64,000 nt of DNA from Desulfosporosinus lacus DSM 15449 (GTDB lineage: Bacteria; Bacillota; Desulfitobacteriia; Desulfitobacteriales; Desulfitobacteriaceae), in assembly GCF_900129935.1 (NCBI RefSeq), contig NZ_FQXJ01000004.1, positions 186,001 to 250,000 of the forward strand, read 5' to 3'. The position numbers and the translations under genes are program-made. Positions 1 to 8,695 of the stretch are shown piece by piece. Position 1 is the first letter of the stretch; each line of letters starts with the position of its first letter. The notes under the pieces were generated by a model, which was given only the letters and a program-made list of their open reading frames with translations, was not told the origin of the DNA and searched no databases.

Positions 1-1244
1 TCTGATCCCCGAATTTTTATAACATATTGATTAGGCTGTAAGTTCATATTGTCACGAACTCTAATAACCGGAACAATAAAGCCCAATTCACTGGCAATTT
101 GGCGGCGAATCAGCACGATCCGATCGAGCAAATCCCCTCCTTGCTGAACATCGACTAAGGCGATAAGCGCGTAGCCCAGTTCAAGTTCCATATGGTCAAC
201 ATGTAAGAGGTTTAGGACATTTTCCGGCTTCTTACTCTCTTCAATTTCTGTCTCTCGAGCTACAGCTGATTCCTTAACCACAGAAACTTTAGAGTTTCTT
301 TGCAACATTACTCCCATACCAATTAAGGCAGCGGAAACTAAAAACAGCGGAAATTTAGGCAAACCGAGGAAAGCTAACATGCTCAATACCCCGGCAGTAA
401 TGAATAAAGCCTTAGGTTTTTTAAACAATTGTTTGACTAAATCTTCCCCTAAATTGCTATCCGATGCTGCCCTGGTGACGACTAGACCTGTGGCCGTAGA
501 AATAAGGAGGGCCGGAATCTGAGAAACGAGTCCGTCCCCGATGGTCAACAAAGTATACTTGTGAAGGGCTTCCAAGAGAGGCATATCCTGCATCACAACC
601 CCAGTGATAAACCCTCCGATAATATTAATAAATAGAATAATAATAGCGGCAATGGCATCCCCTTTAACAAACTTGGTTGACCCATCCATTGCACCATAAA
701 AATCAGCTTCCTGTTGAATCGCCTTACGCCGATCCCGCGCCTGTTGCTCGTTAATCATTCCAGCATTGAGGTCAGCATCAATAGACATTTGTTTTCCTGG
801 CATAGCGTCTAAGGTAAAGCGAGCAGCGACTTCCGAGACACGCTCAGCACCTTTAGTAATTACGATAAATTGGACGAGTACCAAAATTATAAAAATGATA
901 AAACCTACAACCGCATCTCCTCTAATGACAAATTCTCCGAACTGCTGAATAATCTCACCAGCATGCCCGTCGAGGAGAATGAGACGAGTAGCAGAAATGT
1001 TCAAAGACAATCGGAATAAAGTCAGCGTCAACAAGAGCGAAGGCAACGCTGAGAATTCCAAAGGGTCCTGAGCAAAAACAGCGAGCATAAGGGTAAGAAC
1101 CGAAGCCGTAATATTCAAAGTGATGAGAATATCCAGCAAACCCGCAGGCAAAGGAACAACCATCATGACCACGATGCTGACTAGCCCCAGTGCCGCTATA
1201 ATATCTGTATTATTTAAAATCCGACTTTTAACCGACGTAGACAT
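1..1244 (-). CDS. flhA: Flagellar export apparatus protein FlhA (3' part beyond window)
   Basis: FlhA is the large inner-membrane protein of the flagellar type III export gate. About 414 codons of the N-terminal half are visible and the gene runs off the left edge. Translation begins MSTSVKSRILNNTD at ATG 1242-1244, preceded by AGGAGGAACC. The N-terminal hydrophobic segments are followed by the FHIPEP family signature region (RGDAVVGFIIF, then AARFTLDAMPGKQM). Further hydrophobic helices and the start of the cytoplasmic domain follow. It is the last visible gene of the fla/che operon, 53 bases downstream of flhB. The family call is certain; whether the missing C-terminus is intact cannot be seen. 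Confidence 0.97.
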   Translation of the reverse strand, partial: MSTSVKSRILNNTDIIAALGLVSIVVMMVVPLPAGLLDILITLNITASVLTLMLAVFAQDPLEFSALPSLLLTLTLFRLSLNISATRLILLDGHAGEIIQQFGEFVIRGDAVVGFIIFIILVLVQFIVITKGAERVSEVAARFTLDAMPGKQMSIDADLNAGMINEQQARDRRKAIQQEADFYGAMDGSTKFVKGDAIAAIIILFINIIGGFITGVVMQDMPLLEALHKYTLLTIGDGLVSQIPALLISTATGLVVTRAASDSNLGEDLVKQLFKKPKALFITAGVLSMLAFLGLPKFPLFLVSAALIGMGVMLQRNSKVSVVKESAVARETEIEESKKPENVLNLLHVDHMELELGYALIALVDVQQGGDLLDRIVLIRRQIASELGFIVPVIRVRDNMNLQPNQYVIKIRGS

Positions 1245-1297
1245 GAGGGTTCCTCCTTTCTTTACTCAATTTCTTAGCCTACTATGGCATGCACCCC

Positions 1298-2353
1298 TCA
1301 TCCAATCGACCGTTTCTTTTTCTTTAACCGATAAACAAACGCCAACACCTCGGCAACAGCTTTATAAAGATCCGCCGGAATACCTTGCCCAATTTCCACC
1401 TGAGCATAGAGAGCACGGGCCAGCGGCTTGTTTTCCATAATCACAAGGTCATACTCTTTGGCTAACTCTCGTATGCGCAAAGCAACTTGATCTTGTCCTT
1501 TAGCGACAACAAAAGGTGCTTTCTGTACCTTTAAATCATAGCGAAGAGCAACAGCGAAGTGGGTTGGATTCGTGACAACGACATCTGCAGTTTTTAAATC
1601 TTGCATCATTCGACTCATAGCTAAAGCTCGTTGTCGTTTTTTAAGTTCACCTTTTAGTTCAGGGTTTCCTTCAGTTTGTTTGTATTCCTGTTTTAAGTCT
1701 TCATGAGACATACGTAAGTTCTTTTCATATTCCCACCGCTGATAGATGTAATCAAAAGCGGCTATCCCTAAGAAAGAGAGTGAAATATTCCAAGCAAGTT
1801 CCATCAAAGCCTGGCCTAAAAAAACGGCCCCTTGCTCCACACTCAGTTGCTGTAAAGCCGGATAGATATGCAACCGATCGCGAACACTCGCATATAAGAA
1901 ATACCCAATTAACAACACTTTTAGCAAGGATTTTGTCAGTTCAACATAGGCCTTAACGCCAAACATCCGCTTCGCACCACTGATCGGACTTAAGCGAGAA
2001 ATTTGAGGTTTCATAGACTCCCCAGTGAAAAGGACTCCTACCTGGATGTAATTAGAGATTAAGGCAATCACAAAACCCGTAAGCAAAATCGGCGCTAAGA
2101 TTTGAACCCCTTGCCAAATAACATTAAGCATTAAACTTGCCACAGAGCCTTCAGTCCATTCTGAAGGAAGCCCTAGTACATAGGGGAAAAGGTACTCCAT
2201 TCGGATAATCATAGCTGGAATCCAAAACTTGAGAAGAGCTACGAGACCCAGGAGCATCAAGGCAGAAATAACCTCTTGGCTCTTAAAAACCTGACCCTTT
2301 TTTCGCGCGTCTTGTTTACGCTTAGGCGTCGCGGGATGTTTTTTTTCACTCAC
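1298..2353 (-). CDS. flhB: Flagellar export switch protein FlhB
   Basis: FlhB sets substrate specificity of flagellar export and cleaves itself at an NPTH motif, which is seen here (VVVTNPTHFAVALRYD, about 270 residues in). The N-terminus has the usual basic EKKHPATPKRKQDARKKGQV stretch, followed by four membrane segments and a charged linker. I choose the GTG at 2351-2353 (351 residues). It follows AGGGGTGG and overlaps the fliR stop as GTGA, so translation is probably coupled. The same frame is open to 2386, but those 11 extra residues (MGLRTLPGVEA) are just fliR sequence in another frame. Confidence 0.97.
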   Translation of the reverse strand: MSEKKHPATPKRKQDARKKGQVFKSQEVISALMLLGLVALLKFWIPAMIIRMEYLFPYVLGLPSEWTEGSVASLMLNVIWQGVQILAPILLTGFVIALISNYIQVGVLFTGESMKPQISRLSPISGAKRMFGVKAYVELTKSLLKVLLIGYFLYASVRDRLHIYPALQQLSVEQGAVFLGQALMELAWNISLSFLGIAAFDYIYQRWEYEKNLRMSHEDLKQEYKQTEGNPELKGELKKRQRALAMSRMMQDLKTADVVVTNPTHFAVALRYDLKVQKAPFVVAKGQDQVALRIRELAKEYDLVIMENKPLARALYAQVEIGQGIPADLYKAVAEVLAFVYRLKKKKRSIG

Positions 2354-3129
2354 TGCTTCCACCCCTGGTAAAGTTCTAAGACCCAAGACATATTGGTGTC
2401 AAATAATTTCGCTACAGACTCCCCGAAAAAGGGAAGCGAGAGAAACAAAATAACGAATCCGAAAACAATCTTAACTGGGAAAATAACTGAAAAAATATTC
2501 AGTTGAGGTACTGTCCTCGTCAAGAGCCCTACCCCTACATCTGATACTAGAAGGGCTCCAAAGATTGGCATTGCCAATTGTACCGCTAAAGCAAATACAT
2601 GTCCGATAAGTTCGGCGTAAAAGAGATAGTTAGCGGGCAGATTGGACGGGTTTATAGGAATATAAGCATAGCTCTTAACCATAGCTGCAATAAGATAATG
2701 GTGAGAATTAGTTGCGAGCATAAGCATCGTAGCTAATATAATCTGAAAATTACCCATCATAGGACTTTGAACGCCATAGACAGGATCAATCGCAGCCCCC
2801 ATGGTAAAACCCATTTGGAAATCAATCAGTTGTCCTGCCCCTTGTAAAATAGCCGTCAGTGAGTAGATTAAAAAACCGATGACCAGACCCACCAATATTT
2901 CCTTGACGACCACCGCAACATAAGGTAACAGCTCCAGTGGTATTGGGGGATTAGTTGCCTGTATCAAGGGATAGAGAATGACTGTAATACTGGCAGCTAA
3001 TCCCAGTCTTACCATACTTGGAACTCCTCTGGCAGCGAAGACTGGAGCTAACATGATCATACCGGCCCAACGGCATAAAATCAGTATGAATAAAGAGAGA
3101 TTCCATTGGAGCAGCAGAGCTAGACTCAA
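2350..3129 (-). CDS. fliR: Flagellar export gate protein FliR
   Basis: FliR forms the export gate core with FliP and FliQ. The product is about 259 residues, highly hydrophobic with about six membrane segments, and has the family pattern (CRWAGMIMLAPVF near the start, GAAIDPVYGVQSP in the middle). No ATG start is available. The TTG at 3127-3129 follows GGGGGGAGAAAA and gives a normal FliR N-terminus; the frame stays open to another TTG at 3144. It ends overlapping flhB. The 130 bases upstream, to fliQ, contain one of the TTCG-rich intergenic repeats. Confidence 0.95.
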   Translation of the reverse strand: MSLALLLQWNLSLFILILCRWAGMIMLAPVFAARGVPSMVRLGLAASITVILYPLIQATNPPIPLELLPYVAVVVKEILVGLVIGFLIYSLTAILQGAGQLIDFQMGFTMGAAIDPVYGVQSPMMGNFQIILATMLMLATNSHHYLIAAMVKSYAYIPINPSNLPANYLFYAELIGHVFALAVQLAMPIFGALLVSDVGVGLLTRTVPQLNIFSVIFPVKIVFGFVILFLSLPFFGESVAKLFDTNMSWVLELYQGWKQ

Positions 3130-3146
3130 TTTTCTCCCCCCCAAAT

Positions 3147-3200
3147 TCGATGTTCGTGGTTCGATGTCTGCAGTTCATATTTGGGTTCCGAGGTTTAGGA
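3147..3200 (+). repeat. TTCG-rich intergenic repeat, copy 1
   Basis: A stretch built from short direct repeats of the type TTCGTGGTTCGAT lies between fliR and fliQ. The 13-mer TTCGTGGTTCGAT is at 3153-3165 and recurs exactly at 7394-7406 and 16041-16053, each time between genes and in the same orientation. Function is unknown. Confidence 0.6.
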
Positions 3201-3273
3201 TTCATAGTTCATCGTCAGAAGTCCCAAGTCTAGAGTAATTCAATGCTCAAATTTTTAAACTCCAATATCGAGT

Positions 3274-3546
3274 TTACATCCCTCCGAAGGTTGCCAGCTG
3301 AGTTAACAAATTCGAAGTATATACTGTTAGAACCGAGAGCATCCACGGGCCTAACAAGAGCATAACAACAACCACTGCAAGTACTTTAGGAATAAAAGTA
3401 AGCGTCTGCTCCTGGATTTGGGTCATAGACTGAAAGATACTCACCAGAAGACCAACTAACAAAGCGACGCCAAGAATGGGCCCTCCCACGAGAAGCACGG
3501 CGCCCACTGCTTCCCTAGCCATATATAGCACTTGATTTTGGGTCAT
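3274..3546 (-). CDS. fliQ: Flagellar export gate protein FliQ
   Basis: FliQ is a small two-helix subunit of the flagellar export gate. The 90-residue product has the normal length and the two long hydrophobic helices joined by the conserved SIFQSMTQIQEQTLTFIPK loop. The ATG at 3544-3546 follows GGGAGACAGGACG. It lies 19 bases after fliP and before fliR, the standard fliP-Q-R order. Confidence 0.97.
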   Translation of the reverse strand: MTQNQVLYMAREAVGAVLLVGGPILGVALLVGLLVSIFQSMTQIQEQTLTFIPKVLAVVVVMLLLGPWMLSVLTVYTSNLLTQLATFGGM

Positions 3547-3565
3547 CGTCCTGTCTCCCCCATTT

Positions 3566-4333
3566 CTATTGGAAACTCGTCACCAATGATTCAACCACCA
3601 AATGCCACCCATCGACTAACACAAACAACAACAATTTAAACGGCAGGGAAATCATCATCGGGGGAAGCATCATCATCCCGATTGACATAAGAGTACTCGA
3701 CACAATCATATCGATAACAATAAAAGGAATAAATATTGCGAATCCCATTTGAAAAGCCGTTTTTAATTCACTAATTACAAAGGCAGGAATTAGTACATAG
3801 GTGGGTACGTCTCTATAGGTTTTGGGTTGCTCCATCTTAGACAACCCTACAAAAAGTTCCAGATCTTTTTCCCGAGTCTGTCGAAACATAAAGATTCGGA
3901 GAGGTTCTTCCGCTCTCTCAATGGCCTCTGTCTGAGTAATCTGATTCTGCATATAGGGCTGTATAGCATTGGTATTAATCTCGTTCCAGGTTGGGGCCAT
4001 AATAAAGAAGGTAAGAAAAAGGGATATGCCTACGAGCACTTGATTCGGGGGCAGTTGTTGAGTCCCCAGTGCATTTCTCACAAAGGACAGCACGATAATG
4101 ATCCGAGTAAAGGAGGTCATCATCATCAGAATAGCCGGTGCTAATGACAGCACCGTTAAAAGCATTAAAATTTGCAATGAGGTACCGGTTTGTTCCGTGG
4201 CTGAGGTTCCCAGATCTAAGGTGATTCCCGCTGCCCAGGCAATTTTAGGGCTTGACAACATTCCTGCCCCCAGAGCCAAGCCAAAAGGCAATCCTGATGT
4301 GAAGAGTTTAATCAAACGCCCTGAAGAAGACAT
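3566..4333 (-). CDS. fliP: Flagellar export gate protein FliP
   Basis: FliP forms the pentameric core of the export channel. The product has 255 residues. It shows a probable cleavable signal sequence (hydrophobic to about residue 34, SPKIAWAAG), then the strongly conserved MTSFTRIIIVLSFVRNALGTQQ..PPNQVL block and the C-terminal membrane pair beginning FIPFIVIDMIVSS. The ATG overlaps the fliO stop as TAATG, suggesting coupled translation. Confidence 0.97.
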   Translation of the reverse strand: MSSSGRLIKLFTSGLPFGLALGAGMLSSPKIAWAAGITLDLGTSATEQTGTSLQILMLLTVLSLAPAILMMMTSFTRIIIVLSFVRNALGTQQLPPNQVLVGISLFLTFFIMAPTWNEINTNAIQPYMQNQITQTEAIERAEEPLRIFMFRQTREKDLELFVGLSKMEQPKTYRDVPTYVLIPAFVISELKTAFQMGFAIFIPFIVIDMIVSSTLMSIGMMMLPPMMISLPFKLLLFVLVDGWHLVVESLVTSFQ

Positions 4334-4803
4334 TATTTTTCAACCTCCTCAAGCAAACGTTGCAATTCATCAGAAAAGGGCTCTTTCTGCCTTAACGGCC
4401 TCCGCCATAGCTTTTGGACACTTTGCATCCATCCTTCTACTCGTTCCGTTGGACGCGTGGCAATCTCCTCCAGTATTTCGGAAGCAACCTGCGGATCATT
4501 AATTTCACTGATTTTCACCAAGTGGTGATCAGATCCGCCGAGGACCTGCAATTGACCAGCTATTTCTACAAGATAAAGGCTTTGCTGTCCACCTAAAACT
4601 TGTCGATCGATAACTCTTGCCCAGGGCGCATTCATACTCCTCATATTTACCTTATTAAGGCGTCGAAGTGTCCAAAGGGACACGAGCAAAATAATGAGGA
4701 AAACCAATAACGTTCCCAGAAGCCCCCACCATGAGAATACAGACTGTGAAACCTCTGGAGCAGTCACACTTGAAGTATACGGCTGGCCTTGGTCAAATGA
4801 CAT
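4333..4803 (-). CDS. fliO: Flagellar biosynthesis protein FliO
   Basis: FliO helps assemble the FliP ring. The 156-residue product has one N-terminal membrane helix (about residues 25-46, WWGLLGTLLVFLIILLVSLW) followed by a small cytoplasmic domain containing VIDRQVLGGQQSLYLVEIAGQ, typical of FliO/FliZ proteins. The protein is poorly conserved, so the call rests on this pattern and on its position just before fliP. It starts 2 bases after the cheY stop. Confidence 0.9.
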   Translation of the reverse strand: MSFDQGQPYTSSVTAPEVSQSVFSWWGLLGTLLVFLIILLVSLWTLRRLNKVNMRSMNAPWARVIDRQVLGGQQSLYLVEIAGQLQVLGGSDHHLVKISEINDPQVASEILEEIATRPTERVEGWMQSVQKLWRRPLRQKEPFSDELQRLLEEVEK

Positions 4804-4804
4804 T

Positions 4805-5167
4805 TTATTTCAACGCCTTCATGACAGCCTCAACCACGCGTTCTGCTTGGAAGGGCTTAACAACGAAGTCTTTGGCACCGGACTGAATCGCTTCAATAAC
4901 CATTGATTGTTGGCCCATAGCACTGCACATGATAATCCGAGCCTTTGCATCTATTTTGCGTATTTCTTTAACCGCCTGAAGCCCGTCCATTTCCGGCATA
5001 GTAATATCCATAATCGTCAGGTTTGGTTGCAAATCCTTATATTTCTCCACGGCCATGGCCCCATTTTCTGCTTCGCCAACCACGTCAAACCCATTTTTAG
5101 TCAATATGTCTTTTAGCATCATACGCATAAAGGCTGCATCATCAACAATCATTATTGTATCACTCAT
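4805..5167 (-). CDS. cheY: Chemotaxis response regulator CheY
   Basis: This is a single-domain receiver of 120 residues that carries the signal from CheA to the motor switch (FliM/FliY). Visible residues are the acidic pair in IVDDAAFMR, the phosphorylated aspartate in LTIMDITMPEMDG, the threonine/serine switch position in MCSAMGQ and the lysine in VVKPF. The ATG follows AGGAGGAAATGTT. It sits between fliY and fliO, the usual place for cheY in Firmicute flagellar operons. Confidence 0.96.
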   Translation of the reverse strand: MSDTIMIVDDAAFMRMMLKDILTKNGFDVVGEAENGAMAVEKYKDLQPNLTIMDITMPEMDGLQAVKEIRKIDAKARIIMCSAMGQQSMVIEAIQSGAKDFVVKPFQAERVVEAVMKALK

Positions 5168-5180
5168 AACATTTCCTCCT

Positions 5181-6380
5181 TTATTTCAATGAATTCATTC
5201 GTTCCATTGGATGTATTATATCAGTAATTCGAATTCCAAAGGTCTCATTAACGACAACAACTTCGCATTTTGCGATTAATTTTCCGTTGACTATCATATC
5301 CACCGATTCTCCAGCCAAACGATCCAGTTCAACGACCGAACCAGGTCCCATATCCAGGATTTCCTTAATTGTCTTTTTGGCACGCCCAAGTTCCACGCTT
5401 ATCTGCAAGGGAACATCAAGAATCAGGCTGAGGTTATCCGATTGTATCATCTGAGGGCCCGGTTGCAACGGTGCAAATTGTGCTGGTTGAACAGGGGTCT
5501 GCATTCTTCCTTGTGAACCGGACTGTGCCGTCCCATATTGAGGGTAGTCGGCGGGAGCCGAATAAGGTGGCGCTTCATACGCCGGCGGCGGGGATGACTG
5601 TGGAGCCTGATAAGTTGGGGGCGCAGGTTGTGCAGGGGCAGCCGGTTGTGAAGTCGGCTTTGCAGAAGCGCTATTCATAGCGCTCAATAACTTATCGACC
5701 ATCCCTTTGGCTACACTTAGCGGGAGTATTTGAACAAGTGTACTATCGATAACATCTTCCACCACCATCCGAAAGGAGATCCTTACAAGAGGCTCATCCT
5801 GAGGCAAGAAGTCATGAATTACATCTTTCCCGTCTGCCATATCATTGAGTACTAAATTCGGAGGGGTTATATCAACCATTGCATTAAACATGGTCGACAT
5901 GGAGGTGGCCGCTGACCCCATCATTTGGTTCATCGCCTCAGAAATCCCACTGATTTGAAGCTCTGAGAGCCCTGGTGCCGGGTTTTTTCCATCCCCCCCC
6001 ATCATCAGATCTACAATCACTGAACCATCCTGTTGAGAAAGAATCAAGAGGTTAGAGCCTTCAATTCCAACCTTATACTTAACATCACAAATCACGGAAG
6101 GGATAGGGTAATCCTCGCGAATCTGTTCCGAAGTCGTTATATCGACTTTCGGTGTGGTGATATCCACTTTTTTGCCTAAGAGTTGAGATAATGTCGTAGC
6201 TGCGGTACCCATTGAAATGTTGGCAATTTCTCCGAGTGTGTCTCGTTCCATCTCATTGAGAAGATCATTTGATGATGACGGTAGCTCGGAACTGAATTCA
6301 GCCGGAGTCTCTAAGTCTGGGTCCGATGTTCCCCGGAGCAAAGCGTCAATCTCTTCTTGAGAAAGCATCCCACTACTCAT
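5181..6380 (-). CDS. fliY: Flagellar motor switch phosphatase FliY
   Basis: FliY is the Firmicute switch protein that combines a CheC-like CheY-P phosphatase with a FliN C-terminus. The 399-residue product begins with the FliM/FliY peptide LSQEEIDALLRG that binds CheY-P. It then has two CheC-type helices (MERDTLGEIANISMGTAATTL and a second with SEAMNQMMGSAATSM), a Pro/Ala/Gln/Tyr-rich linker at about residues 245-305, and a SpoA/FliN domain (ILDVPLQISVELGRAKKTI). The ATG overlaps the fliM stop (ATGAGTAG). Confidence 0.96.
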   Translation of the reverse strand: MSSGMLSQEEIDALLRGTSDPDLETPAEFSSELPSSSNDLLNEMERDTLGEIANISMGTAATTLSQLLGKKVDITTPKVDITTSEQIREDYPIPSVICDVKYKVGIEGSNLLILSQQDGSVIVDLMMGGDGKNPAPGLSELQISGISEAMNQMMGSAATSMSTMFNAMVDITPPNLVLNDMADGKDVIHDFLPQDEPLVRISFRMVVEDVIDSTLVQILPLSVAKGMVDKLLSAMNSASAKPTSQPAAPAQPAPPTYQAPQSSPPPAYEAPPYSAPADYPQYGTAQSGSQGRMQTPVQPAQFAPLQPGPQMIQSDNLSLILDVPLQISVELGRAKKTIKEILDMGPGSVVELDRLAGESVDMIVNGKLIAKCEVVVVNETFGIRITDIIHPMERMNSLK

Positions 6381-7368
6381 TTTGTTCCCCTCCTTCCTTT
6401 ACTATTTCCGTAATCTGGACCGCTAGATGTTCTCCATTCAGACCAGGAACGGATTTAAACTTCATAAACTCTCCTACATAAATTGGCAGTGATTCCTGAA
6501 CGGATTGATTCAGTGGGATTACATCTCCTTTGGAAAGGTCCAGAAGTTCTCTGACGAGAATTTCCGAAGTCCCTAAAAATACGACCATTTCTACTTTTGC
6601 CCACTCAATTTTTTTGCGAATCGCTTGCACCTGTTCTGGAGAACTGACTTTTGCCTGTGATGAAAAGAGGAAAAACGTGCTTAATTTATCTAAAATGGGT
6701 TCGAGCACGAGATAGGGGATACATATATTAATCATCCCCACCGCATCACCAATCCTGACTTCCAGAGTTATGAGTACAATCATTTCGTTTGGAGCTACAA
6801 TTTGCGTAAACTGAGGGTTTGATTCCATTGACAAAAACTGAGGTTTAAGCTCGTATACCTCTGCCCAAGCCTCTTCCGAGATTAAAATCATTTGACGCAG
6901 ACGATTTTCAATAATTGTCTTTTCAATTTCAGTCAAATCTCGGTTCTTTTCAGCGCCTTCACCTTGCCCTCCCAAAAGTCGATCCACCACGGCAAAGGTG
7001 AGCGCCGGACTGACTTCCATTAAGACGGTCCCCTCCAAAGGGCTCAACGAATAGAGAGCTAAAACAGTGGGGTTTGGTAAAGAACGGATGAATTCGTCAT
7101 AGGTTATTTGCTCAATTGAAAGGACGGCGCTTTCAACAACAGAATGCAAATTTCCAGAAAAAAAAGTAGTAAGCCCTCTGCAATAATTCTCATGAATGTT
7201 ATGGAGGGAGTGAATCTGATCCTTGGAAAACTTATTCGGACGTTTAAAATCGTACACTCGAATCCGCTTTTGAGTCTTGGTTGTCTTCATTTCCTCTACA
7301 TCGACTTGTCCATCGGACAGCGCGTTGAGTAAAGCATCAATTTCACTTTGGGACAAAACGTCTCCCAT
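6373..7368 (-). CDS. fliM: Flagellar motor switch protein FliM
   Basis: FliM links CheY-P binding to the C-ring. The 331-residue product has the N-terminal CheY-binding peptide (LSQSEIDALLNAL), the middle CheC-like domain without a complete phosphatase motif, and a C-terminal SpoA domain (LLDLSKGDVIPLNQ). The ATG at 7366-7368 follows GAGGGGGGATTTG; a TTG one codon earlier is less likely. It is separated from fliL by 126 bases holding a TTCG-type repeat, and it overlaps fliY. Confidence 0.96.
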   Translation of the reverse strand: MGDVLSQSEIDALLNALSDGQVDVEEMKTTKTQKRIRVYDFKRPNKFSKDQIHSLHNIHENYCRGLTTFFSGNLHSVVESAVLSIEQITYDEFIRSLPNPTVLALYSLSPLEGTVLMEVSPALTFAVVDRLLGGQGEGAEKNRDLTEIEKTIIENRLRQMILISEEAWAEVYELKPQFLSMESNPQFTQIVAPNEMIVLITLEVRIGDAVGMINICIPYLVLEPILDKLSTFFLFSSQAKVSSPEQVQAIRKKIEWAKVEMVVFLGTSEILVRELLDLSKGDVIPLNQSVQESLPIYVGEFMKFKSVPGLNGEHLAVQITEIVKEGGEQNE

Positions 7369-7385
7369 CAAATCCCCCCTCTCTT

Positions 7386-7430
7386 TATCGTGGTTCGTGG
7401 TTCGATATTCGTGTTTCGAACTTCACACTC
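7386..7430 (+). repeat. TTCG-rich intergenic repeat, copy 2
   Basis: The fliL-fliM gap contains the 13-mer TTCGTGGTTCGAT (7394-7406) within a run of TTCG units. It is the same unit as at 3153 and 16041. Confidence 0.6.
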
Positions 7431-7494
7431 AATTCTAGGGCATCAGAATCAATATTTCGGTATTAGAACTACAAACCATGCACATCAAACCCCG

Positions 7495-7929
7495 TTATTG
7501 GTAAACCATAGAAATAAATAGCACATCCGTAATGTTATCATCCGCTACCTCGTTGAGTTGGTTCACTAACTCTTCTCTCAGTCTTTCACGAGCAGCTGGA
7601 GTTTGCACATCGTTAAGGGACTTATTAGATAAGACTGTATTAACTCTGTCCTTCAGGAACGCATCCTCTTCCTTTAAACTAACTTCAGCCTTTTCGTCAA
7701 TTACTTGAACTGTTATATTCGCCTTTAGAAAAGATCCCCCTTGCAAGTTAACAGTGAATTCGCCGATGGGCAGTAAAGGTCCGGATTTCTTGGAAGATTT
7801 CACATGCGATTTTTCACTGTCATCGGAAGTTTTGAAAATATACTTTTGTGCTCCAAGGGTTCCACCAACACCTAGTCCCAGGCTCAAAAGCACGGCAACT
7901 ATCGTAATAACTAATGATTTTCGATTCAT
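7495..7929 (-). CDS. fliL: Flagellar basal-body-associated protein FliL
   Basis: FliL is a single-pass membrane protein next to the motor stators. With ATG 7927-7929 it has 144 residues: a short basic N-terminus (MNRKS), one membrane helix (about residues 6-27), a charged linker (DDSEKSHVKSSKK), and a periplasmic-side domain (IGEFTVNLQGGSFLKANITVQV) typical of the family. The frame is open 12 codons further upstream, but only into flbD sequence. The ribosome binding site GGAGG is rather far away (13 bases) and lies in the end of flbD. Confidence 0.92.
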   Translation of the reverse strand: MNRKSLVITIVAVLLSLGLGVGGTLGAQKYIFKTSDDSEKSHVKSSKKSGPLLPIGEFTVNLQGGSFLKANITVQVIDEKAEVSLKEEDAFLKDRVNTVLSNKSLNDVQTPAARERLREELVNQLNEVADDNITDVLFISMVYQ

Positions 7930-7937
7930 AAAATTGA

Positions 7938-8135
7938 TCAATCCTCCACTTTGAAAATCTGGCAACGCCTGCGAAATTCGGCAATCCGTTCGATAAGGAC
8001 CTCGATCGGTTCTGACACCACATATTTATTTCCACCCGTTAAGGTAATTACCGTATCCGGGGTTTTTTCCATAGTTTCAATCAGGTCGGAATTTAAAGTG
8101 AATGCTTTTCCATTTAATCGTGTCACATTAATCAT
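7938..8135 (-). CDS. flbD: Swarming/flagellar protein FlbD (SwrD)
   Basis: This 65-residue protein matches the FlbD/SwrD family, small cytoplasmic proteins linked to stator power in Bacillus. The typical pattern is present: MINVTRLNGKAFTLNSDLIE at the start, then TVITLTGGNKYVV and a helix IERIAEF. The ATG overlaps the fliJ stop as ATGA. In most Firmicutes flbD follows the hook gene flgE; here it follows fliJ directly. Confidence 0.93.
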   Translation of the reverse strand: MINVTRLNGKAFTLNSDLIETMEKTPDTVITLTGGNKYVVSEPIEVLIERIAEFRRRCQIFKVED

Positions 8136-8614
8136 AAATTCGCCCTTCCGTTAATTACACATTTATCAACTGTCGAAGTTCTGCCAAGCCAGTGAAGGAC
8201 TTGTCCAGTTTCATCCAATATCTTTTGTTCCTTTTGTAACTCCAGCACGCGAAAGGCTGTAGCCTGTTTTTCCTTCAGCCGTTCATATTTCTCAACTTCA
8301 CGGTGAGCTTCCAATAAGCACCGACGTGCGTTATCCATGACAAGTTCCTGCTCCTTCCGAATCGCTTCACATTGATCTAGTCGTCGTCTCTGTTCTAAAG
8401 CAAACACTTGGCAAATCCTAAGTTCTTCTGGCCGATGGCGTCCCGCATCTCTTTGACTTTCTTGGGCTTCATAATAACGCCCTTTTTGAGCCTCGAAGGC
8501 TAGAAGACAGGCTTGCCAACGCTTCATTTCCAGAGCATACTTCCGTTGAGCTGACTCTAATAATTGTTGAGCTATTTGAAGACTTGCGTCCAAGCGGAAT
8601 CGAAATCTTGCCAT
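8132..8614 (-). CDS. fliJ: Flagellar export chaperone FliJ
   Basis: FliJ is a coiled-coil stalk protein of the export ATPase. With ATG 8612-8614 (after AGGAGTGGAAACTG) the product has 160 residues and begins MARFRFRLDASLQIAQQLLE, the usual FRLD..L start of the family. It is then almost entirely charged heptad-type helix. It stands 81 bases after fliI and overlaps flbD by 4 bases. The frame is open 16 codons further upstream, without a good start. Confidence 0.9.
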   Translation of the reverse strand: MARFRFRLDASLQIAQQLLESAQRKYALEMKRWQACLLAFEAQKGRYYEAQESQRDAGRHRPEELRICQVFALEQRRRLDQCEAIRKEQELVMDNARRCLLEAHREVEKYERLKEKQATAFRVLELQKEQKILDETGQVLHWLGRTSTVDKCVINGRANL

Positions 8615-8695
8615 CAGTTTCCACTCCTTTATCCAGAACCCCACTTTATCCACTATCCTCAAGTGAAGTAATTAGTATTGGGTCAGTGATCAACC